This document shows positions 18,695 through 24,699 of a stretch of DNA of 43,240 nt, one piece after another. Positions within the stretch are counted from its first letter, which is position 1, and each line of letters starts with the position of its first letter. The notes beneath the pieces were generated by a model that saw nothing but the letters and a program-made list of their open reading frames with translations, ran no database searches and had not been told where the DNA came from. The position numbers were made by a program, and so were the translations under genes. Source of the DNA: Niastella vici (GTDB taxonomy: Bacteria; Bacteroidota; Bacteroidia; Chitinophagales; Chitinophagaceae); assembly GCF_002077945.1 (NCBI RefSeq), contig NZ_LVYD01000085.1, positions 1 to 43,240 on the forward strand, given 5' to 3'.

Positions 18695-18859
18695 TTAATG
18701 TTTTTTATGGGTAGTGTGAGTAGTGTCAGTAGCCTTCTTTGGCGCTTTTACATGCGCAGGTTTTGGAGCAGTAGAATCCTTCTTTGGATGATGCTGTTGC
18801 GCCATTGTAAACAAGCCTAAAGTCATGAATAAACCAGACAGTAATAATACTTTTTTCAT
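18695..18859 (-). CDS. Small secreted basic His/Lys/Thr-rich peptide (54 aa)
   Basis: A short gene transcribed leftward, between the DUF1003 and histidine kinase genes. It starts MKKVLLLSGLFMTLGLFTMAQ, a signal peptide with probable cleavage after TMA (residue 20). The mature 34 residues are low-complexity: rich in His, Lys, Thr, Ala and Pro (for example HHPKKD, KPAHVKAPKKA, HTTHKKH), with no Cys. Composition suggests a disordered, cationic, possibly metal-binding periplasmic peptide. A proper terminator lies 25 bp after the stop. The start is divergent from the histidine kinase start, and the operator at 18950-19006 lies between them, so the same regulator could affect it. I do not recognise a family. 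Confidence 0.7.
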   Translation of the reverse strand: MKKVLLLSGLFMTLGLFTMAQQHHPKKDSTAPKPAHVKAPKKATDTTHTTHKKH

Positions 18860-18949
18860 TTGGTCAATTTTTTTAAAAGGTTGTTTGGAAATGTTTTGAC
18901 GGTGTGAAAGTATTCAAATGTGCTACCCGGGAGAAATTTTAAAGCCTGC

Positions 18950-19006
18950 TTAACTGGTGATTAACAATCATACAGTTGTCGTATCTTTCCTTAACGAGCC
19001 CTTAAC
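18950..19006 (+). promoter_or_regulatory. Predicted autoregulatory operator (two TTAAC-N6-TTAAC pairs)
   Basis: Four perfect TTAAC half-sites begin at 18950, 18961, 18991 and 19002: two pairs with 11-bp internal spacing, 41 bp between pairs. A TATCTTTC sequence (18982-18989), one base off the -7 consensus, lies between the pairs. If that is the promoter of the kinase-regulator operon, the upstream pair sits near -33 and the downstream pair covers the transcription start, an arrangement suited to autoregulation. Confidence 0.65.
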
Positions 19007-19030
19007 CAGATTAGACAAAAAGTAACCATA

Positions 19031-20344
19031 ATGGGTAGCAATTTTGCCTACAGGAGTTTATCAGATTTTATGCGATCATCAACGCTCAGATGGCTGGTTC
19101 TGGTAGCCAGCCTTTTAATAATGCTGATAATTGCAGTTCAGTTGTTCTGGCTGAACAAAGTGTATTCATTTGAGCAAAGGACCTTCCATACCAACGTTGT
19201 TAAAAGCATTCGCGGCCTGTATGAAGACATTGAACTCGTTGACACCCGCGCCATGGATCTGGCGGAACTGATCGAAAACCCCAGTACCGACTATTTCCTG
19301 TTCAGAATTGACAATGCCTACTCAGAAGACTCCATCGCTTCTTATGTGCGACATGAGTTAAATGATTTTGATGTACTTACCGATGCATACATTGCCTATT
19401 TCGCCCCCGGACATACCAAATATATAAATCCCACATATATCCCCACCGCGGCTTCGCGATATGAACGGGGAGAGATCAACCTGTCGCTTTACAAACGCAA
19501 CTACAACTACGGATTGCTGTATTTCCCCCACCGGAACAAATATGTGTTGCAACAAATGAATTTCTGGTTCATCAGTAGCGCAGTATTGTTCATTGTGCTT
19601 GTTGGACTGGCAGTTATCCTGTTCTTTTTTTACCGCCAACGGTTCCTGGCCGAAGTGCAGAAAGATTTTGTGAACAACTTTACCCACGAATTCAAGACCC
19701 CCCTCGCCGTTATGAAAATATCGGCGGAAGTGCTGTTGCAGGACAAGATCACCACGCAACCCGAGCGTTTAAAAAAATACGCCACCATCGTTGAAAACCA
19801 AACCCAACACCTGCAGGAACAGGTAGAACGCTTATTGCAGATAGCGCGAAGCGATAGAAAGGACCTGCCCATACAAAAAAACCTGGTGCCGCTTAAAGAC
19901 CTTATTGAGCAAGCCGTTACCAAAATGCAACCCCTCATCGATGAGAAAAATGCAGAAGTGGATATTCCTATCGATGAAGAACATAATATTGAACTGTATG
20001 CCGACCGGGCACACCTGGAACTGGCGATCGTTAACCTGCTGGAAAACGCCCTCAAATTCTCAATTAAGCCGCACATCATTGTTTCGGCTGGCCATGAAGA
20101 TGGAAATATTTATATTTCAGTAAAAGACAACGGCATTGGCATTGAAAAAAAATACCAGAAGCGCCTGTTCAAGAAATTTTACCGCGTGCCCACTGGCGAT
20201 GTGCACAATGTAAAAGGATTTGGACTGGGTTTGAATTTCGTAAAAAGGATCATAGATGCCCATCATGGTTCTATTAAAATAAACAGCCTGCCCGGTATCG
20301 GAACCGAGTTCAGGCTTATTCTTCCAGCAACAGTAAATAGCTGA
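19031..20344 (+). CDS. Membrane sensor histidine kinase
   Basis: A 437-residue sensor kinase. Helix 1 (about 19-42) and helix 2 (about 178-200) enclose a periplasmic sensor region of some 135 residues with no domain that I recognise. HisKA follows with the phospho-acceptor His219 in NNFTHEFKTPL. The ATPase domain shows the N box (LLENALKFS), the G1 box (VKDNGIGIE), the F box (KKFYRV) and the G2 box (GFGLGLNFVKRI). It lies 2 bp before the response regulator gene and is surely co-transcribed with it. The upstream repeats at 18950-19006 suggest that the operon controls itself. The signal sensed is unknown. Confidence 0.95.
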   Translation: MGSNFAYRSLSDFMRSSTLRWLVLVASLLIMLIIAVQLFWLNKVYSFEQRTFHTNVVKSIRGLYEDIELVDTRAMDLAELIENPSTDYFLFRIDNAYSEDSIASYVRHELNDFDVLTDAYIAYFAPGHTKYINPTYIPTAASRYERGEINLSLYKRNYNYGLLYFPHRNKYVLQQMNFWFISSAVLFIVLVGLAVILFFFYRQRFLAEVQKDFVNNFTHEFKTPLAVMKISAEVLLQDKITTQPERLKKYATIVENQTQHLQEQVERLLQIARSDRKDLPIQKNLVPLKDLIEQAVTKMQPLIDEKNAEVDIPIDEEHNIELYADRAHLELAIVNLLENALKFSIKPHIIVSAGHEDGNIYISVKDNGIGIEKKYQKRLFKKFYRVPTGDVHNVKGFGLGLNFVKRIIDAHHGSIKINSLPGIGTEFRLILPATVNS

Positions 20345-20346
20345 TC

Positions 20347-21048
20347 ATGTTAACAAAAAAAGTTAAAGTACTATTGGCCGAAGACGATCTATCCTTAGGC
20401 TATGTGATCAAAGACAACCTGCAGGATGCAGGCTACGATGTGGTTCTTTGTCCCGATGGACAAACCGCTATTGAAAAGTTCGACAAAACACAATACGACA
20501 TCTGTTTGCTCGACGTCATGATGCCGAATAAAGACGGGTTTACAGTTGCCCGCAAGATCCGCCAGCAGACAGATATGGTGCCCATTCTTTTTCTCACCGC
20601 CAAATCAATGGAGGAAGATAAAGTAAAAGGCTTCCTCACGGGCGCCGATGATTATATCACCAAACCCTTCAGTATGCAGGAGTTATTGCTGCGCATGGAT
20701 GTATTCATTCGCCGCTCACGAAAACTGCATGCCGAAAGTGTACAGGAATACAGTATTGGGCAAATGAGATTCTCCTATACCGATCTTAAACTACATGCAC
20801 CTGCTGAAACGTTTACCTTAACACAGAAGGAAGCTGACCTGTTGAAATTCCTGTGCGAACATGCCAACCATATTTTAAAACGCGATGAAGTACTGCTTAA
20901 CGTGTGGGGCAAAGACGATTATTTCCTGGGCCGCAGTATGGACGTGTTCATGACCAAATTGCGTAAATACTTCAAGGCCGATCCTGAAATTATACTTGAA
21001 ACCATTCACGGTGTGGGTTTCCGGTTCAATGCCGCGGTGAGCATGTAA
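20347..21048 (+). CDS. OmpR/PhoB-family response regulator
   Basis: A 233-residue two-domain regulator. The receiver has acidic residues EDD (12-14), the phospho-acceptor Asp56 in CLLDVMMP, the conserved Thr in LFLTAK and Lys in YITKPF. The C-terminal winged-helix (Trans_reg_C) domain includes LTQKEADLLKFLCEHANHILKRDEVLLNVWG and the recognition-helix region SMDVFMTKLRKYF, ending with GVGFRF. This family binds head-to-tail direct repeats with about 11-bp spacing, as dimers. Such repeats (TTAAC-N6-TTAAC) are found upstream of this operon, of the downstream porin gene and of the polysaccharide gene at 14362. That this protein binds them is inference. Confidence 0.96.
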   Translation: MLTKKVKVLLAEDDLSLGYVIKDNLQDAGYDVVLCPDGQTAIEKFDKTQYDICLLDVMMPNKDGFTVARKIRQQTDMVPILFLTAKSMEEDKVKGFLTGADDYITKPFSMQELLLRMDVFIRRSRKLHAESVQEYSIGQMRFSYTDLKLHAPAETFTLTQKEADLLKFLCEHANHILKRDEVLLNVWGKDDYFLGRSMDVFMTKLRKYFKADPEIILETIHGVGFRFNAAVSM

Positions 21049-21099
21049 TGTTTACTCAATGAGCCTGGCCAGTAAATTGAATATAAGGTATTACATGCG

Positions 21100-21136
21100 T
21101 TAACCCCGTTTTAACGTACGTTAAACACTGCTTAAC
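21100..21136 (+). promoter_or_regulatory. Predicted operator of the porin gene (four TTAA half-sites)
   Basis: Half-sites start at 21100 (TTAAC), 21111 (TTAAC), 21121 (TTAAA) and 21132 (TTAAC): spacings 11, 10 and 11 bp. The middle two also form a perfect 16-bp palindrome at 21110-21125. CAGTTTTG at 21149-21156 is one base off the -7 consensus, as is the candidate at 14281. The site lies in the 134-bp gap between the regulator gene and the porin gene. Confidence 0.65.
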
Positions 21137-21182
21137 CAAAGCAGTAAGCAGTTTTGGGTTTTCGTACACAATGTAAATACCA

Positions 21183-22502
21183 ATGATTCGATCAATCTTT
21201 AGTATTCTCTTACTGACAGTGATCTTTTGCAACACCCATGCACAAATTGCAGCCGATTCCATCGCGAGCCGCAACTGGAGCCTGCATGCACAGGCAACTT
21301 CCATATGGCAATACCACCCTTCTTTTAATGCACCCTATACCGGTACGCACAGTTTACTAAAAGACGAATCAGGAAAGGTTTCCTTTACCGCCACTGTATT
21401 TGCGGGAAGAAGATTATGGAAATATGCCACGCTTTATTTTAACCCGGAGGTAGCCGGCGGCAGCGGCCTTAGCTCAGCCATGGGCGTTGCCGGTTTTCCC
21501 AACGGCGAAACCTTTCGTATAGGAAGTCCCAAATTGAAGTTGTACCTGGCCCGGTTATACCTTGAACAAAAGTTTGCGCTGGGTGCAGGAAAAGAGGTAG
21601 AAACAGATGACCTTAACCAGGTGCAACAGCATGTACCGGCCCGGTATATCTCTGTTCGCGCCGGTAAATTCAGCATTGCCGATTTTTTTGATAATAACAG
21701 CTACAGCCATGATCCCCGCTCCCAGTTCATGAACTGGAGCCTCATGAGCAATGGCGCCTGGGATTACCCGGCCAATACCCGCGGTTATACCGTTGGCGCG
21801 GTGGTTGAATACCATACCCCAAATTGGGCTACCCGTATAGCCATGACGCAAATGCCAACCTATGCCAATGGGCCTGTACTGGATGACCACATCGGCAAAG
21901 CGTATGGACTTACCTGGGAAGGCGAGAAAAACATTACCATGAACAAACAACCAGGAACTATCAGGCTGCTGTTGTTCCACAGCCTGGCTGCCATGGGTAA
22001 TTATAAAGAAGCCATTCAAAAAGATCCCTCAACACCCGACATAACACTGGTACGAAGCGTTCCCCGAACAAAGAACGGCATAGGCATTTCGATAGAACAG
22101 GCCATTTCAAAAAACGCCGGTATTTTTATCCGCAGCAGTTGGAACGATGGCCGCAATGAAACCTGGGCATTTACCGAAATAGATCAATCGGTATCGGCCG
22201 GAATGGTGTGGAAGGGCGAAGCCTGGTCGCGCAGGAACGATGCCCTGGGCACTGCCATCGTAGTGAACGGCATTTCGGGCCCGCATCGCGATTACCTGAA
22301 GGCTGGCGGCAGTGGGTTTATTATTGGGGATGGCGCCCTGAACTATGGGCACGAAGCGATTTTTGAAACCTATTATAAATTCAACATCCCGGCCATCTTT
22401 TTATCGATTAGTCCCGATTACCAGTTTGTACTAAACCCCGCCTATAACAAAGACCGCGGCCCGGTACATATTTTTGGAGTGCGGGCACATGTGGAATGGT
22501 AA
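21183..22502 (+). CDS. OprB-like carbohydrate porin
   Basis: A 439-residue outer-membrane protein. Signal peptide MIRSIFSILLLTVIFCNTHAQ is cleaved near residue 21. The mature chain begins with NWSLHAQATSIWQYHPSFNAPYTGTHSL, the usual opening of OprB-type porins, and continues as alternating beta strands. The end GDGALNYGHEAIFETYYKFNI..ISPDYQFVLNPAYNKDRGPVHIFGVRAHVEW is a strong match to the family C terminus, ending in an aromatic residue as needed for barrel assembly. OprB-type porins admit sugars and similar solutes. It follows the two-component genes on the same strand, with its own predicted operator, so it is the nearest likely target of that system. Import or export of a saccharide is possible; the solute is unknown. 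Confidence 0.88.
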   Translation: MIRSIFSILLLTVIFCNTHAQIAADSIASRNWSLHAQATSIWQYHPSFNAPYTGTHSLLKDESGKVSFTATVFAGRRLWKYATLYFNPEVAGGSGLSSAMGVAGFPNGETFRIGSPKLKLYLARLYLEQKFALGAGKEVETDDLNQVQQHVPARYISVRAGKFSIADFFDNNSYSHDPRSQFMNWSLMSNGAWDYPANTRGYTVGAVVEYHTPNWATRIAMTQMPTYANGPVLDDHIGKAYGLTWEGEKNITMNKQPGTIRLLLFHSLAAMGNYKEAIQKDPSTPDITLVRSVPRTKNGIGISIEQAISKNAGIFIRSSWNDGRNETWAFTEIDQSVSAGMVWKGEAWSRRNDALGTAIVVNGISGPHRDYLKAGGSGFIIGDGALNYGHEAIFETYYKFNIPAIFLSISPDYQFVLNPAYNKDRGPVHIFGVRAHVEW

Positions 22503-22508
22503 GGAAGT

Positions 22509-22826
22509 TCATTTCTTTGAACCTACGCAGTTATAGGCAGTGGCAAGAAGATCTTTCAGCATCTCCTTTCTTATTTTTTTGAGGTCGACGAGCGTCCAGC
22601 CCTGTTTGCCCCATTTGTTATCAACAGGGTAAATAATGGTTTTATCAAAGGCGCAAAAAACCGACTGATCTATTTCAGACAGCTTTACACACACTATGTG
22701 GCTATCGGGAGCATGAGTGGCAAAGATCTTTTTCTTCACCCGGTAAGATGTTTTTTCAAAGTGTGGCTGCGCTTCCACCCCCGGAAAGGAAAGCGCCAGT
22801 TGTTTGAAGGTATCGATGTTGACCAT
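22509..22826 (-). CDS. MmcQ/YjbR family protein
   Basis: A 105-residue protein with the MmcQ/YjbR (CyaY-like fold) pattern. The start is taken at the ATG at 22826 (MVNIDTFKQLALSFPGVEAQPHFEKTSYRVKKKIFATH), since the upstream extension to 22853 has no family resemblance. Visible family features: the LSFPGVEAQPHF segment, the KKKIFATH strand, KLSEIDQSVF and the C-terminal WGKQGWTLVDLKKI helix. The fold is often called DNA-binding, but no role is settled for most members. It ends 7 bp from the stop of the convergent porin gene. Confidence 0.85.
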   Translation of the reverse strand: MVNIDTFKQLALSFPGVEAQPHFEKTSYRVKKKIFATHAPDSHIVCVKLSEIDQSVFCAFDKTIIYPVDNKWGKQGWTLVDLKKIRKEMLKDLLATAYNCVGSKK

Positions 22827-22856
22827 TAACCGTAAATTTAAAAAAATAGCCAATAA

Positions 22857-22896
22857 AAAAGGCCCTGATGCCGGTTGAGCCGGAATCAGGGCCTTT
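22857..22896 (-). terminator. Rho-independent terminator
   Basis: A long hairpin with arms GGCCCTGAT (22861-22869) and ATCAGGGCC (22885-22893) and an inner CCGG/CCGG pairing. Read leftward it is followed by TTTTTTATT. It ends the transcript of the 97-residue protein gene at 22914. Confidence 0.85.
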
Positions 22897-22913
22897 AGCT
22901 GCCAATATCTTTT

Positions 22914-23207
22914 TTACCGTTGCAACGCTTCCAGCCCTTTCTTTAAATCATCTGCATTCATGACCGGACTGAATTCTACTTTAGCATTCAGGTGCAGAAA
23001 GAAAGGTTCAGCAATACCTGGGATATCTGAAGGATCTTTTAGATCAAATACCATCAGGCACGAACGGCAACCATCAATGGCAGTAAAATAAGCGCTTTCG
23101 GGCTTTATCTTGTCCATAGTGGCCTGCATGAGTTTTGGCAGGGAGCCGTCCATAATGGCTTTATTGGAAGCCGTAACGTCCATAGTGGCTTTTAATAATG
23201 TGCGCAT
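22914..23207 (-). CDS. Small conserved-looking protein with CxxC, unknown function
   Basis: A 97-residue protein. I chose the ATG at 23207 (MRTLLKATMDVTASNKAI); an earlier ATG at 23246 would add 13 residues (MVNYYYLPFKDVS) with no clear merit. The sequence has two similar short helical stretches (LLKATMDVTASNKAIMDG and LPKLMQATMDKIKPES) followed by strands (AYFTAIDGCRSCLMVFDL) that contain Cys47-Arg-Ser-Cys50, and a C-terminal helix (NADDLKKGLEAL). The size and alternation suggest a dimeric alpha/beta-barrel (DUF3303-like) fold, but this is only a guess. It has its own terminator. Confidence 0.65.
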   Translation of the reverse strand: MRTLLKATMDVTASNKAIMDGSLPKLMQATMDKIKPESAYFTAIDGCRSCLMVFDLKDPSDIPGIAEPFFLHLNAKVEFSPVMNADDLKKGLEALQR

Positions 23208-23364
23208 GCTTACATCTTTAAATGGTAAATAATAATAATTGACCATTCCAGATGTACATCATAATTATCCCCGGTTGCTTTGGTAAAGCAGGTACTGAAA
23301 AAACAGGTATCCTGGTCGGTTGCGAAAAGGTGCTGTTGAAGAAAACAAATATAGATTTTTCTTT

Positions 23365-23709
23365 TTATACCGCGAACGAAGTTCCGCAGCCACAGGTTTT
23401 ACTGGCATTGGGATTAATGAAAGTAAAGCCGCGGGCATTGAGGCCATTGGCCCAGTCAATCTGCATCCCCATGAGGTAAATGCCGTGCGATTTATTCATT
23501 ATGAAGGTTTGTGAGTCAAATTCAAACACCTGGTCATCGGGTTGTTTATCGTCGAAACCCAATATGTATGAAAGGCCCGAACAACCGCCGCCTTTCACGC
23601 CCACCCGTAAAAATTTAGAAGCATCAAATTCGGGGGCGCTCATCAAACGCCTGATCTCAGCCAGGGCACCGGCAGTAAAGCTCACAGGAACGGCCATTGT
23701 CATTTCCAT
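23365..23709 (-). CDS. Iron-sulfur cluster assembly protein, IscA/ErpA (HesB) family
   Basis: A 114-residue A-type Fe-S carrier that receives clusters and passes them to apo-proteins. The ATG at 23709 (MEMTMAVPVSFT) is preferred to the TTG two codons upstream. Three conserved Cys are present: one in GVKGGGCSGLSY (mid-protein) and two in the C-terminal CGCGTSF. The intervening LRVGV and GFTFINPNA segments are typical of the family. No isc or suf genes stand next to it, so this is an isolated carrier. It has a good promoter (TTG-N20-TAAATTTG). Confidence 0.95.
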   Translation of the reverse strand: MEMTMAVPVSFTAGALAEIRRLMSAPEFDASKFLRVGVKGGGCSGLSYILGFDDKQPDDQVFEFDSQTFIMNKSHGIYLMGMQIDWANGLNARGFTFINPNASKTCGCGTSFAV

Positions 23710-23728
23710 ACTCAAATCATTTAAAGGA

Positions 23729-23759
23729 CAAATTTACGATAAACCCGGGGTACCCGCAA
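23729..23759 (-). promoter_or_regulatory. Promoter of the iscA-type gene (TTG-N20-TAAATTTG)
   Basis: Read leftward, TTG (23759-23757), then 20 bp, then TAAATTTG (23736-23729) form a full Bacteroidota promoter, 20 bp before the ATG at 23709. It abuts the 101-bp tandem duplication upstream. Confidence 0.7.
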
Positions 23760-23771
23760 CGGATACCGGTG

Positions 23772-23973
23772 AAACCGCCAGCAATTGACAGGCTGGTGAC
23801 AGAAAGTTGGTTGCCGGATACCAGTTGCCAGTTACCAGGCAGAACCCCGAAACCGGTACCTGGGAACCGGTTAAACCGCCAGCAATTGACAGGCTGGTGA
23901 CAGAAAGTTGGTTACCGGGTACCAGTTGCCAGTTACCAGGCAGAACCCGGAAACCGGTACCTGGGAACCGGTA
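23772..23973. repeat. 101-bp tandem duplication (two copies)
   Basis: Two adjacent copies, 23772-23872 and 23873-23973, differ at only about three positions. Each unit is itself rich in small palindromes (ACCGGT, GGTACC) and in CCAGTT/CCAGG motifs. CAGTTACCAGG and CCTGG..CGGTAACTG in the second copy can pair into a hairpin. The period is not a multiple of three, so open frames across it change frame between copies; this is non-coding. It fills most of the gap between the divergent iscA-type gene and the gene at 24078. Confidence 0.9.
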
Positions 23974-24050
23974 ACTGTTTGTTTTTATACCAATTGTACG
24001 TCGCAATTCGTTTAAGCAACTTATTACGAAGAACTTAAAATATAGAACTG

Positions 24051-24058
24051 TATTTTTG
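24051..24058 (+). promoter_or_regulatory. Putative -7 box before the gene at 24078
   Basis: TATTTTTG fits TAnnTTTG and lies 19 bp before the ATG at 24078. No TTG lies at the proper distance upstream. Confidence 0.45.
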
Positions 24059-24077
24059 CTCACCTAAAACCTATTGA

Positions 24078-24608
24078 ATGATTACTACCACCCAAATGGT
24101 AATTTCTCTGGTAATTGCCTTTTCACTCGGCGGCTTTCTGGCTTATGCGCTTTGGAAACAACGCAAAGAAGCAAAACAGCTGCTCGATAAGCACGAAAAG
24201 GAAAAGTCCGCCGCACCCGCTACCCAACCCCTTCAATTACAGGCTTATGAACGCCTGATGTTGCTGGTTGACCGTATTGCCCTGCCCAACCTCATCAGCC
24301 GCACCAACCAGGCCGGACTGAGCGCCCGGGATATGCAGGCTTTGTTGACAATGCAAATAAGACAGGAATTTGAATATAATGTAACCCAGCAGATCTATGT
24401 ATCGCACGAATCGTGGGAAGCGGTACGTAACCTGAAAGATCAGAATATATTGATCATTAACCAGATCTCCTCTTTTTTACCAGCCGAAGCCACCGGCCAG
24501 GACCTCAGCCGCAGCATTCTCGAAATGTTGATGCAATCGCCCAAAGCTTCCCTGCACAATGTGGTAGCCGATGTGCTGAGCTATGAAGCAAAAAAATTGA
24601 TGACGTAA
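24078..24608 (+). CDS. Membrane-anchored protein of unknown function (DUF7935-like)
   Basis: A 176-residue protein with one N-terminal transmembrane helix (MVISLVIAFSLGGFLAYAL, about residues 7-25), a charged coiled-coil-like linker (KQRKEAKQLLDKHEKEK) and a helical cytoplasmic domain. Recognisable pieces are LQAYERLMLLVDRIALPNLISR, MQIRQEFEYNVTQQIYVSHESWEAVR and LPAEATGQDLSR. I recall similar proteins in Bacteroidota, often beside methylmalonyl-CoA mutase genes; the DUF7935 label is from memory and not certain. It precedes the mutase gene by 91 bp, with a purine-rich repeat pair in between that begins at this gene's stop codon. Function unknown. Confidence 0.8.
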   Translation: MITTTQMVISLVIAFSLGGFLAYALWKQRKEAKQLLDKHEKEKSAAPATQPLQLQAYERLMLLVDRIALPNLISRTNQAGLSARDMQALLTMQIRQEFEYNVTQQIYVSHESWEAVRNLKDQNILIINQISSFLPAEATGQDLSRSILEMLMQSPKASLHNVVADVLSYEAKKLMT

Positions 24609-24677
24609 GAAGTAAGAGATAAGAAGTAAGAAGAACCCCATCTCTCACATTACTTCTGATTTCGAAACTCAAATCAC
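24604..24677. repeat. Purine-rich dispersed repeat with inverted partner
   Basis: The left arm (24604-24633) holds two GTAAGAAGTAAGA-like units and includes the stop codon of the gene at 24078. The right arm (about 24664-24677, CACTTCCTACTTC) is in the opposite sense and lies 22 bp before the mutase start. Confidence 0.6.
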
Positions 24678-24699
24678 TTCCTACTTCAAAAAACTTGTC

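Noticed and set aside
23772..23973. CRISPR array or tRNA cluster
   Set aside because: Only two adjacent units of 101 bp with no spacers; no cas genes; no cloverleaf or T-loop motif.
23734..24063. A 109-codon open frame across the tandem repeat
   Set aside because: It consists of the 101-bp repeat read in different frames in the two copies; no protein would be conserved this way.
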